From Paracyclopina nana (Eukaryota > Arthropoda > Copepoda > Cyclopoida > Cyclopettidae), in assembly GCA_019096065.1 (NCBI GenBank), contig JAGUCH010000005.1:1550001-1614000 (forward strand): a stretch of DNA of 64,000 nt, read 5' to 3'. Numbering within the stretch: position 1 is the stretch's first letter; each line of letters begins with the position of its first letter. Shown here in pieces: positions 1 to 10,752 of the stretch. Under the pieces are notes generated by a model, which made no database searches, was not told the origin of the DNA, and was given only the letters and a program-made list of their open reading frames with translations. Made by a program: the position numbers and the translations under genes.

Positions 1-12
1 TTACCTTTTCAG

Positions 13-3000
13 GTGGCTCCAGCCCATCCAAAGTGCAAAAGTCTAATTCAACTATAGACAGCAGGCCTATCAGCATTGTTTCCTCAAGATCGAGCCAAAT
101 CCGATCGTTCAGCCCCTTGAGACCAGTTTTGGCACCAAGAGCTAACACCATCAAGTATCCTCAACAACCTCCCAATAGATACAAACCAGGTAAGAGAAAA
201 CTTTTAAAATCACAATGAATGGGAGCGGAAATTCTTGCTTTTTTCACTAGTAAGAATGGGGAAGTGCCATTAATTTTTTCACCCTTAAAATCAGTGTGAC
301 ATGCGCGAAATTGGAGGTGTGACATGAGAACTTGCAGCACAAGTGGATTCATTATAGTGGAGTGTTTATGTCCATTCCTTTGTTTTTGCTATTGGGGGAA
401 TGTGCTCTAAATTGAATGAATCTGTTTTTCAGACTTGTACTATCAGAGGATTGCAGTCAAGAATGACCAACACTCGCATGAGTCTGGATTCCAATCAGCT
501 ACAAGCTTGAACAGTCTGGATCAGCAACCGCAAAAGGACTCTCCGCCAGGATCAACCTTGACAGGTTCTTCAGGCCTAGAAAATGGCCTGACTTTGGCAA
601 ATTCAAGAAAATTATCAGACAGTTATGGCTCCTTGGCATCAAGCTACATCAGAAGTTCTGTGCTAAGGTCACTCAAGGATGATCACAATAGTATCAAGAT
701 CCACAGAAACATGCCTTTGGACTTTATAAGACAGCCTTACTACACTTTGAAGCCTCTGTTCTTTGAAGTGCCTAGTACCAGCAATGAGTCCATATTTGTG
801 GGCAGACAGTGGCTCTTCAGGGAAGTGAGTGAACATTTGACCTCTGATTTGCCCACAAATAGAGGAGTGGTCATTTTTGGTCATCCTGGAACTGGCAAAA
901 CCACCATTGTACTGCAGCTGGTTGAAAACAGCTGTTTTGGGAGATCTTCAGAAGGTATAAGACTTGAAGCAAGTCCCTTATTTTATTTAATAATGTATAT
1001 CTTTTTTAGATGGAGCTTCCTCAAAGTGTTCATCACCTATCAACAGAGCAGAGTCTCTGTACAGGTCAGAAGCCAGCTTGACACTATCTGTATCTTCAAA
1101 ACCTTCAGTTGTGAATAGTATGAAAGCATTGGCCAATCAGGTTGTTGCCTACCACTTTTGCCAGGCTGACAATGCTCCCACTTGTATGGTGCCAGAATTC
1201 ATTCATAGCATTGCTGCCCAAATGTCCCAATCTCCACATTTGACACCTTACTACCAATACCTTCTGTCAGATCCTGGGCTTCAAGGCCAATTATCCTTGG
1301 CAGGGTGTGTCTCAGATCCAAGAGGAGCTTTGGTCAAGGGCATTCTGGAGCCTTTAAACTCTCTCAGAAGGCTAGGTAGATTATCTGGTCAGACTTGCAT
1401 CATCATCATTGATGGGTTGTGTGAGGCTGAACTCCATAGGCCTGACTATGGAGACACTCTTGCCTCATTTCTGGCCAAGCATCTGGATGAGTTCCCACCT
1501 TGGCTGAAGATTGTGTGCACTGTCAGAACCAGCCTTCAAGACATCACCAAAATGCTCCCATTTCAAAGAATCAGGTATAATGCTCCATTTTTTATAAAGT
1601 GACTGCATTTCCTAAGTTATTTCCATATTTTTAGCCTGGATAAAACTGATGTGGATGAAAGGCTGAATAAGGATATGTGTGATTACCTCAGTTTGAGAAT
1701 CACCAGGAGCCCTGCAATTCTGGGGAACATAACACCCAGCCATGCCAACAAATTTGAGGGCAATCCTCAGCACAGATTCACTTCATTCATGCTCCAAGCT
1801 TCACATGGCTCCTTTTTGTACTCAAAAATGATCCTGGATCTCATTGAAAGGGGCTACCTAGTCATCAAGTCCAGCAGCTTCAATGTTTTGCCCATGACTC
1901 TATCTGAAATCTTCATGCTGGAATTCAACCTCAAATTCCCAAGCACCAAGGCCTTTGAGAAAGTACAGAGCTTGTTGGAAGTGGCCTTGGCCTCTCTGAT
2001 CCCCATGACAGCCATGGAACTATTCAATTCGATGAATGCCCTCTCCACAGGCCCTCAACTACAATGGGGAGAATTCCTCATGAGATTCTCAAATTTGTCA
2101 GGATTCTTAGCAAGGAGAGCTGATGACACAGTCATGTTTTTCCACCCCACATTTAGAGAGTGGCTCTACAAAAGGAGGGACATTGAGTCCCAAAAGTTCA
2201 TTTGTGACCCCAGGAATGGGCATGCTGCTTTAGCCCTTAAAATGACCAGATCTGAATCACCATTGAGTCCTGACAGGACCCTGGATTTGGGCCACCACAT
2301 TCTCAAGGCCCATATTTACAAAAATTGGACTCTCACTCCAGATTCACTGCCTTCAAGGGACTTGCAGGCTCTCTGGGTGGCCCAGTCAACAGATGATGTA
2401 TCCATGGCATTAGGATCAGTAAGAAATGTAGCCAGTCCTAATACAAAAGTATCCAGGCTACTGCTGCTAGCTGGAGCTTCTCCAGATGCCATTTCTGAAT
2501 ACCTTGATGGAGCTCCCTTGATGGGAGTCTTTGCCAATCAAGGATTTGCTGACATGGTGGCCATCCTCATAGAATTTGGTGGGAATGTTAATGCCACCAA
2601 TTCTTCAGGGAAGACACCCCTCATGTTTGCAGCCAGCCAAGGCCATGCTGACATTGTCAGACTTTTACTCCAGCATGGAGCTAGAGTCAACCTAGTGGAC
2701 AAGGAAGACAAGTGCTCACTTGTCCAGGCAGCCCAAAATGGCCACTTGGAGGTGGTCAATCAGCTGGTCTCCTCTGACTGGTTAGTGGATGCTAGTCATG
2801 ATCTCAGCCTGTCTGAAGCAGCTCAGCAGTCAGCTGTAGCAGCTTCCAGGGCAGGTTATGACCAAATCCTGGAATTCCTGCTGGACATGCCTGAGGTCAC
2901 TGTAAATGGAGTGGACACACTTTCCGGTGACACTTGCTTGGTGGCAGCTGCACTGAGTGGCCAAAGGGGTTGCTGCAACATTTTGCTGAGAAGGGGAGCC

Positions 3001-4068
3001 AAGAGCTCAGTTACCAACCTCTCAGACCTGCCACCCCTGCATGCAGCTGTTTCTGGGGGCCATTGGGGCATAACTGAGATGCTCTTAAAGGAGGGAGCCA
3101 ATATTGAGCAAAAAGATGGGTCAGGCAGGACTCCTTTGCTGACTGCAGCTGCTGAAGGCCACTCAGCAGTTGTGGAGCATTTGCTATCCAAAAAAGCCTG
3201 CAAGGAGACACCAGATAATGAGGGCAGATCAGCACTCAGCTGGTCAGCCATGAATGGCAAGGTTCATGCTACTAACTGCCTCATTGAGCATGGATCCAAT
3301 ATCAGCCATGCTGACAAGAAGGGCTGCTCTCCTTTGGATTTGGCAGCTGCCAATGGCCATGCTGAGGTGGTGCAACTTCTCCTTGAAAAAGGAGCCAACA
3401 TGGAGCATGTGGACATTGAAGGAGTCAGACCTTTAGACAGAGCCATTGCTGAAGGTCATGCCAGCACTGTCACCTGTTTTCTCAGGAAAGGAGCCAAACT
3501 TGGGCCTGCAACTTGGACCATGGCTAATGGAAAGCCAGAAATTATGTAATTTATTTGGAAACTGAGTTGCTGAAGTGCTTGCTAATTTTTTTATTTTAGG
3601 CTTATCCTATTGAACAAGTTGCTTGATGATGGCAATACTTTGTATAAAAGGGAGCAATTTGAGGATGCTGCTCATAGATACATTTATGCTGTAAGGAGGA
3701 TCCCTGATACTTTTACAGGATGTGAAAAGGAGACCTTTACCACACTCAAGGTTCATTTGCTGTTGAACTTGTCCAGATGCAGGAGGAAGCAAGGGCAGTT
3801 CATCGATGCAGCTGCCAAAGCTACTGAAGTTCTCGAATTTAAGCCTGATTGCCTTGAAGCCCTGCATGCTCGTGCCAGGGCCCACAGGGAAAGCAACAAT
3901 TTCAGGGAAGCTGTACAAGACCTCAATGAAGCTTTGAGGTTGTCCCCACAAAACAGAGATCTTCACCGAATGATTCTGAGGGTCAAGGAGGAAATGTCAA
4001 GGACTAATTACATGAATAACAATCAACAACCCCACCGGAATCTTCGAACTGTACACAGTTCAAATTGA
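13..4068 (+). CDS. TANC: TANC / rolling pebbles-type scaffold protein, 3' exons (5' end outside window)
   Basis: TANC proteins are cytoplasmic scaffolds at synapses and at muscle-fusion sites. Exons by splice sites and matching phase: 13-189, 433-954, 1010-1574, 1635-3545, 3600-4068 (introns 243, 55, 60 and 54 bp). The first begins after an AG at 11-12, so earlier exons lie upstream. The translation has a Ser-rich region, then a STAND-type P-loop NTPase: Walker A GHPGTGKTT near 879-905 and a Walker B-like CIIIIDG near 1396-1416. About nine ankyrin repeats follow (roughly 2440-3500, e.g. GKTPLMFAASQGHADIVRLL). Three TPR-like helices pairs end the protein (3610-4000). This NTPase-ANK-TPR order is diagnostic of TANC. 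The last 12 or so codons before the stop at 4066-4068 come from an inserted element, and the expected PDZ-binding tail lies beyond it at 5153-5221. Family sure; the native C-terminus in this allele is uncertain. Confidence 0.9.
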
Positions 4069-5150
4069 ACTGTGACGCAACTGTGGAAATTTCGAAATGT
4101 ACACAGTTAGATAAGGGTTGTTATAGAAATGTGACAGATCTGTGAAATCGTTCTGTACATGGAAGAAAAATTTTGAAATGTGAAGTAACTGTGTACATTA
4201 AGCGCACAATTTGTCGATTTCTTATTGTTTCATAAATGTGACAAGCAACTGTGACACAACCATGCATATATCAATTTTTTTGTTCTCTGAAGCTACTTTG
4301 GAGCAAAGTAGCTGGAAAATGATGATGTCGCTTAAAAATGTGAAGTAACCATGATTTGATCTGTGAAATAACCATGCAAAAAACAATAATTTTAGTAGAT
4401 TTTTCAGTTACTAAAAATGTTCAGAGATGGCGCTGTCATCTTAGCATCACATCTTTGATTGAAACATATTACATAAATCCATTCACATGTACTTTTAATT
4501 GGAAAACTCAATTAAGAGTATCTCCTATGAAGCCAATTCCTTAACTGTTATTATTCTTTCAATTTATTTTTTATTACAAAAAACAAGTAACCACAAAAAA
4601 TGTTCAATAGGCTTATTGGTTGCCAAAATTGATGGAAGCTTACTATTTGGCTAGTTTTTTTAAAAATAGACAGGCCAAGTTTGGCCTCATCTATGTAAAA
4701 ATATGTGATGACATTGACATAGACATATAAAGGCTAATTTTTATAAGGAATGATCTTTGGCTCATTCATGCTTGAGGTCACAATTCCAAATTTTGAAATT
4801 TGAAATGACTGTTGCTCTTAATTCTCTAAGTTATGCTTGAATGGTTGTTTAACATAACAGTCACATAATGCTCCACATCCATTTCACAGATCGGATCATC
4901 TGGAAATGTGGGCCCGGACTGTACCCTGAAATAACCATGAGAACAGTTAAATAACAGTACTAATTTTAATAGTTGTTTAAGAGTACAGTAACATAATGTC
5001 TTAACAGTTGTTTACCCTTCTGTGTCATAGAAGGCTTTTTAAATGTAAGCGTCACATGAACCTAATGTAAACAGTAACATCACATTTTTGCTTTCGGGAC
5101 CCCTCTGTTCTGTGACACGACTGTGACTGAACTTAACAATTCCGGTGGGG
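4030..5150. mobile_element. 1.1 kb non-autonomous inverted-repeat DNA element inside the last TANC exon
   Basis: The ends are perfect 12-bp inverted repeats, CCCCACCGGAAT at 4030-4041 and ATTCCGGTGGGG at 5139-5150. Subterminal DNA on both sides is full of short CTGTGA / TCACAG-type repeats (for example near 4067, 4085, 4135, 4190, 4250 and 5110-5128). No long reading frame is present, so it needs a transposase from elsewhere. A dinucleotide AA flanks both ends (4028-4029 and 5151-5152), which may be a 2-bp target duplication. The superfamily is not recognised. Confidence 0.75.
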
Positions 5151-5152
5151 AA

Positions 5153-5221
5153 ATGATGTCCATCGGTGCTGGATTGGTTGACAGCATCAAGTATGTGGAC
5201 GAATCTGCATCTGAAGTGTGA
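5153..5221 (+). pseudogene. displaced C-terminal codons of TANC with class I PDZ ligand
   Basis: Directly after the element lie 22 open codons ending SIKYVDESASEV and a TGA at 5219-5221. If the element and one AA copy are subtracted, these codons continue in frame from the TPR region (...NNQQ then MMSIGAG...). The last four residues, ASEV, fit the class I PDZ ligand S/T-x-hydrophobic. Vertebrate TANC1 and TANC2 carry a C-terminal PDZ-binding motif, which supports reading this as the original tail. In the sequence as given it is cut off by the stop at 4068. Confidence 0.65.
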
Positions 5222-5311
5222 TGCAGTTGATAAATATGCTCTACAGGCTGTGACACTTGATGATTTTTACTGTTTCCTTTTTTGTAACCAAGTTACCAAA
5301 GCTAATGCTTC

Positions 5312-5317
5312 AATAAA
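5312..5317 (+). terminator. AATAAA polyadenylation signal, probably TANC
   Basis: AATAAA stands about 90 bp after the displaced TANC stop codon, before the next plus-strand gene. Position is the only evidence for linking it to TANC. Confidence 0.5.
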
Positions 5318-5584
5318 CTATATGTACCACCATTGAATTCCCTGCTGCCTTACTTAATTAAATCATTAAAATAATGAAATAAGATTTTTCTTGCTTAACC
5401 TAATTTATATGACATGCGTTTTAATTTTAAAATATGTTTTGGCATGGTTATTTCCTATATGTTGCAATGTGCAGTTACAAATATTGTGCAAAAGACATAA
5501 GCTACATGAGTGGTTGCCCTTGGATACAAAAAGAAATACACGTGTAGCAACGAAAATAAAAGCCAATTCAGTAAACTTTCAACA

Positions 5585-6028
5585 ATGTGCAACGCATGTC
5601 AGTGTTCTAGTACACAAAAGCAGTTCGTCACATGGTCTATATTAAATGGTGCTTTTGAAATTTCCTATATTGCCTTGGCTTGCTCTATAGTTGATGGTAT
5701 GTTTACAGAGCATATTGTGGAATTTGCAGTGGGCATCAGTTTGTCTCTGCTCTACAATTTTTGCCTCTTGATTGGGGTTATACTAAAAGTCAGATTCACA
5801 GTTTTAATATGGTTGCTCATCAATATCCTAGTCATGGGAGGATTATTTATAAGTGGGTTTCTTCTAATGATTGTGAGTAGCTTGAGAAGTAAAATATTAA
5901 TTCCAACTTTAAACATTTGTTCTAAGGATGATGATTGGAAGATGATTTTGGGCTACTTGTGCTTTATCTGGTTTGGTCTGTCAATGTTCTTTTGGATTGA
6001 AGTACAAGTTTGGTACAAAACTATTTGA
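5585..6028 (+). CDS. small four-transmembrane protein, DUF4728-like
   Basis: An intronless reading frame of 147 codons from the first in-frame ATG at 5585. It starts with a Cys-rich cytosolic head (MCNACQC) and has four hydrophobic segments at about residues 20-37, 47-68, 73-98 and 122-142, with a polar loop carrying IPTLNICSKDDD before the last. A short Cys-rich N-terminus plus four helices in about 150 residues resembles the arthropod DUF4728 family and LAPTM-like small membrane proteins. The exact family is a guess and no function can be assigned. The frame stays open upstream to 5510 without ATG, so an upstream coding exon is possible. It is followed, tail to tail, by GCAT 133 bp away. 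Confidence 0.55.
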   Translation: MCNACQCSSTQKQFVTWSILNGAFEISYIALACSIVDGMFTEHIVEFAVGISLSLLYNFCLLIGVILKVRFTVLIWLLINILVMGGLFISGFLLMIVSSLRSKILIPTLNICSKDDDWKMILGYLCFIWFGLSMFFWIEVQVWYKTI

Positions 6029-6161
6029 TGATCAATAAGAGCCAAAACACATAGTACTTTACTATTAATGCAATGCATTGATTTCAGCAATATATTGATT
6101 TTGCTCTCTCAAATTGAGGGAGAAAATGAGCTGAAACACATTATTTTTACTGACATTGTAA

Positions 6162-8513
6162 TTATGAAATGACACCTCTGGCTTTGCCCACTTCAATAAA
6201 AGCTTCCACAGTCCTGTCAATATCTTCGAAGGTATGAGCAGCTGATATTTGCACGCGAATTCGAGCTTTGCCTTTGGGCACCACAGGAAAGCTGAAACCT
6301 ATGACAAAAATGCCTCTTTTGAGCATGTCATCAGCCATATCTGAAGCCAATTTGGCATCTCCAAGCATCACAGGGCAAATTGGGTGATTTTCACCAGAAA
6401 TGATGAATCCAGCTGAGGTCATTTTGCTTCTGAATCTCTCAGTATTTGCCTTGATTCTCTCAACATAGCTGGTGTCTTTGGCAAGCATGGTAAAGACCTT
6501 TTAAGAAAACATAAATAAACAAGGCTGACATTTGAAGTAAATTCTAAAATATCACTTGACTTGCTGATGCAACCACTGGCGGAGGCAAAGAATTTGAAAA
6601 CAAATAAGGCCTAGCTCGTTGCCTTAAAAGGTCAATTATTTGCTGACTGGCTGCAGTATATCCACCTGCAGCGCCACCTAGTGCCTTTCCTAGGGTAGAG
6701 TTGATTATATCCACTTTGCCTTCCAAGCCGAAAAATTCCTCAGTTCCTTTGCCAGTATTGCCAAAGAATCCCGTTGCATGGCACTCATCTATGAATGTCA
6801 ATGCACCATACCTACAGAGTTAGAAACCAGTTAAACTGAGTACAACTGGTCAATACAGCCGGCGAGTTTATAGCTTTATTAATCAGAGCTTACTCAGTTG
6901 AGACTGAGCAAGATTATAAGGGCGAGTTGAGCAAATTTAGCTGAGTTAAGCAATATATGAAGTATGGTAAGTTAACTGAGTTGAGAAATGTGAGCTGAGT
7001 TAAGTAAGATGAAGTTAGTTAAGTAAAGTTAGATGAGTTGGACAAAACGAGCAGAGGGTGGAAGGCGAGCTGAGAAAAGCAAAGTAGTAGAGTTAAGCAA
7101 GGTAAGCTGAGTTAGGCAAGGTGAGCTGAGGTGAGAAAGGTGAACTGAGATAATTGAAAGAAAGCCAAGCTCAGGCCAGTCCACCAAGGCATGCCTTGAC
7201 GCAACTTTTTTTTTAAGCCTCACGCAACCAAGATTCTGTCATTAGTTGAAAAAAGGCGCTAAATTCAAAATCAGATTCTGCTCCCCCTTGGCTCGCGTGA
7301 AGTTGAGCGCACGCTAGAGAATGATGCGAGTGACGTATTAATCTGAGCTACCAGATTTGGCTTTTTCCCCAACAAATTTGCCCTCATTTGACTCTTTCTA
7401 TAAGTGACAGGTTTTTTCTAATCAAAAAGAGTAACTCTGCCCGGTCATTTCCACAGAATTCTATTTTTTCTGTCAGAAGCCCTTCGATAGCATAGTTACG
7501 CTCCGTGTTTAGCTAATTTCAGCTGCAAGTTCACCTTACATTCTAGATCATCTTGGCCAAGCTATGATGACAGAAGGTGAGCCGAGCTTGGAAAGCTGAG
7601 TTAAGTTGTTTTAGCTGAGAAAGGTGAGTTGGGCTGAGAATTGATGAGTAAGGAGAGCTCGGTTGAGAAAGGTGAGCTAGCTGAGTAATGAAAGTAATAT
7701 TAGCTGAAAAAGACGCAATTTGTTTACTTCTCAGCCAAGTCTATTATCTCTTTGAGGGGTGCAACATTCCCATCCATTGAAAAAACTCCATCAGTTGCAA
7801 TCAGCTTGATTTTGGCATCTTTGGCATCAATCAGCTTCTCCTCCAAATCTAAGTCAAAAAGCTTACTCTACTACTTTTTTAAATGACATATTCCCATACC
7901 TTTCATATTTTTGTGTTCATATCTGTACTTTTTGGCCTTGCACAACCTGATGCCATCAATGATTGAGGCATGGTTAAGAGCATCACTGAAAACAGCATCT
8001 TCTGGTCCAAGGAGTTGTTCAAACAGTCCAGCATTGGCATCGAAGCAGCTCGCATACAAAATGGCATTTTGCTTCCCATGGAATTCTGCAATTTGCTTTT
8101 CCAGTTGTTTATGAATATTTTGAGTGCCACAAATGAATCGAACTGAACTAAGCCCAGCGCCATGTGATTTTAGGGCATCAATGCCAGCTTGAACCACTTC
8201 CGGATGACTCTAAAAAAGTTCAGTTTAGCTTTTAATTGGTTTACTTTACCTTTATTGCACTTACTGACAGCCCTAAGTAATTATTTGCGCAGAAATTTAG
8301 AATTTTGCCTGGGCTGCCCTGAACTGAAATTCCCACATCTTGAGCACTTGTGATGATCCTTTCAGACTTCCAAGTTCCAGCTTCTTTGATGCCAAGGAGT
8401 TCTTGGTCCAAAATTTGGTTCACATTCTTTAAAGCTGTGCTTAAACTTCTAAAGCATTGGCCTTTATTTATGTGATTTACGCCCAGCTTGCATATAAAAG
8501 CCATAGCTTGCAT
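6162..8513 (-). CDS. GCAT: 2-amino-3-ketobutyrate CoA ligase (glycine C-acetyltransferase), mitochondrial
   Basis: The enzyme is PLP-dependent (alpha-oxoamine synthase family) and splits 2-amino-3-ketobutyrate with CoA into glycine and acetyl-CoA in mitochondrial threonine breakdown. Exons on the minus strand: 8513-8265, 8209-7900, 7848-7728, 6811-6556, 6497-6162; all phases match. Family blocks read [64 protein letters not shown] (PLP lysine) and [12 protein letters not shown]. The ATG at 8513 was chosen because it opens a Met/Cys/Lys-rich leader of matrix-import type. The first donor is GTAAGT at 8264, which gives the conserved NNYLGLS-SHPEV join; using the GTAAAG 15 bp on would add five residues. 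Four introns are 51-58 bp, except the 916 bp one at 6812-7727, which holds a degenerate repeat. Intact by all visible criteria. Confidence 0.95.
6827..7720. repeat. degenerate GAGTTAAG / GTGAGCTGAG repeat tract in a GCAT intron
   Basis: Most of the large GCAT intron is built from imperfect repeats of words such as GAGCTGAGTTAAGCAAG, in two blocks (about 6835-7150 and 7570-7700) split by ordinary-looking sequence. The unit is about 10-25 bp and poorly kept. It explains why this intron is far longer than its neighbours. Confidence 0.6.
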
Positions 8514-9057
8514 TTGCTCTGACACTTTGATACTGCTACAAGTGTGATTTCGGTTCTATGATTCACAAGTGTTTAAAAGCTCAGATGGATAAAACAAGTG
8601 TACTGAAACAGAAAAAATCACCAATTTTCCATGGATTGAAATCTAAAAAAACTCCGGCCCAAATTGATAAAATCTAAATTCTACTTAGCTGTAATAAGAC
8701 TAAGTTACGTCTTCTAAACGTAAACGCCTCTATGAAGAATGTTGCGTTATTTTTTTATTGAGAGTATCTAAAGTGTCAACTGTGGAAATAGTGTATTCGT
8801 TATAGCCTTAAATCGAGTCAGAAATCGATTTTCAGCATGTTTCATTTTTAGGGTTGATGTGGTCAAGTGCTCCACTAACATGGTTTCATTCGCGACATTT
8901 TTTGACAATCCGCTATGCATGTGCGCTGGTGATGGAACGACGAGGCAAGGGAGTTTGATCAATAATGTTTGTTGACTATGGTAACTACTATAAGAAATAT
9001 TTGCAAATATAGTGAGAATCTTGTGCTTGCTGTACCAACATTAAAAAGCTGCAATTG
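8514..9057. promoter_or_regulatory. 544 bp head-to-head intergenic region between GCAT and the NUDT9-like gene
   Basis: The start codons of two divergent genes are 544 bp apart, so both promoters must lie here unless there are further 5' exons. I see no clear TATA box, repeat or open frame. A shared bidirectional promoter is inference from spacing only. Confidence 0.4.
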
Positions 9058-9954
9058 ATGAGTGAAGGCCAGCCCTTCACTCCTTCCATCATGACGGAAA
9101 TCCACATCAAGTGTCGTGCTCCATATGAATACACCTATTTTGACCAAGGCAGGTGGAAAAAGCTTAAAAGGCACGATGTGATAGCCGGAAAAATTTCGTG
9201 GGATGTGCCATATGTCATGTACGATCCCATGACATTCAATGCTCGGTACTTGTCATCCACTCCCAATGCTGATCCGGATATAAGAAACACGACTTTCAAC
9301 TTCAATGCTCTAGATGGAAATGTGGATCGGCGAAGCTTTGAGGGTTTTTACAGAGTGATTGATAAAGTGCCAATGAATATCAGAGGTCGAACTGGCCTCC
9401 GAGGCCGCGGTGTGTTATTAAGATATGGGCCTAATCATGTAGCTCATCCCATTGTGACCAGATGGAAAAGAAACGACACAGGCCAACATTTATATGACAA
9501 ACGAAGCGAAAGGCCCATTTTACAGTTTGTGTCTGCCAAAAGAAAAGATACAAATGAATGGGCCCTTCCTGAAGGCATAATAATTAATATGATTTATGGT
9601 AATATAGTGTAATCATGCATTTTTTCAGGTCTTGTTTTACCAAAAGAAGATATTCATGATGTTCTTCACAGAGCTTTCATCAACGAAGCATTGGAGGCAA
9701 ATGAGGACAAACTGAAGCAATTTTTCAGAGGAGGCCAAGAAATATTTAAAGGCTACATGGATGATCCTAGGAATACTGATAATGCCTGGATTGAAAGTGT
9801 GGCCTTTTTATTCCATGACGAGTATGACCTTTACCGTCTTGATTTAGCTCAAAATGCAAAATGGCTTGATGTCAGTGACGATCTTTGCCTTTTCGCCAAC
9901 CATAAAAAACTTGTTATGATGGCGGCCAAACAGCTGATTGCGCATTGGAGATAA
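9058..9954 (+). CDS. NUDT9 / TRPM2 C-terminal-domain homologue, stand-alone, catalytically degraded
   Basis: Exons 9058-9574 and 9629-9954 encode 280 residues. NUDT9 hydrolyses ADP-ribose; its relative at the TRPM2 tail binds ADP-ribose and gates the channel. Conserved blocks: VDRRSFEGFY, GRTGLRGRG, GPNHVAHPIVTRWKR, YMDDPRNTDNAWIE and FANHKKL. Several (RRSF.G.Y, GRTGLRGRG, ANHK) look closer to TRPM2 than to mitochondrial NUDT9. The Nudix box reads G-LVLPK-E-DIHDVLH-RAFINE, where active NUDT9 has REFGEE, so two of three metal-binding glutamates are gone. No channel exons are upstream, because GCAT occupies that side, and there is no obvious targeting leader. The 54-bp intron 9575-9628 uses GC instead of GT. 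It may be an ADP-ribose sensor or a TRPM2-tail remnant under selection; the role is unknown. Confidence 0.85.
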
Positions 9955-10728
9955 CGAAAAAATATATGATTATTTGCATCTGGATCTTGGCCATCATTCA
10001 TACATTTTTATTGCTTAGATAAGTTTTATAAAAAAAAATGTTCCGAGATGTGTCAAAGGTTGCGTGATATTTGAATAATTTCTTCCGCCAAAAGGCTTGA
10101 AGAAAATTAGCAAAGTTGTGCTAAAAAGTTTAAGGCCGTCACCTATGATTGAAACCATTTCAAAAAGAAAATTATCGATTTAGAAATATTTTCAGAAATG
10201 TAAAACGAGTATATTTATTTATAGTTTCAATATTTAAGAACTCAACAAATTTAAAATTTTCCCAAACTTTTCGAAAAAGGATTGAAAAACTTGAGATTGA
10301 CTTAGATGGATCGACTTGAGCCGCCAAGAAGTCGCGAAACGTAACAACAACAAACAAATTCGTAGGAAAAAAGAAAAATGCCAAAACTTTCAAGAGTTTT
10401 GGAAATTCTTAACATTCAAGACGAAAACTTGACATTCCTACGTTGAAATCAGGTAAACGCGAGGTTTATATTAAATAAAATATTCATGAGTCATCGATTG
10501 TTTGTTTTGATGTGCTTTAAATGGCCGGTTGAACAGGTGCATTTTCGGGCAAACCCTTTTTGACACCGAAAATACTCATTTTATTCTGGCTAAAACTTTT
10601 TCCTTTACATCAATGAGAGTTGTCATTTAGTCAACGCAGTCTTTTCATGAGAAAAATTAAACAGCTATAAGAACTCGACAATTTCGATTTTGTGCTTCGA
10701 CAATCCAATGATTTTATTCCAATTTCAG
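9955..10728. other. intergenic region and APC 5' flank
   Basis: AT-rich sequence with no supported gene. A possible polyadenylation signal AATAAA for the upstream gene is at 10474-10479. An AG splice acceptor at 10727-10728 just before the APC start suggests a non-coding 5' exon further left, which I could not place. Confidence 0.5.
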
Positions 10729-10752
10729 GTCGAAATAAATTGAGAAGTCAAA

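Noticed and set aside
8241..8264. Longer GCAT exon adding VSAIK before SHPEV
   Set aside because: It breaks the conserved NNYLGLS-SHPEV block, and a perfect GTAAGT donor lies exactly at the conserved junction.
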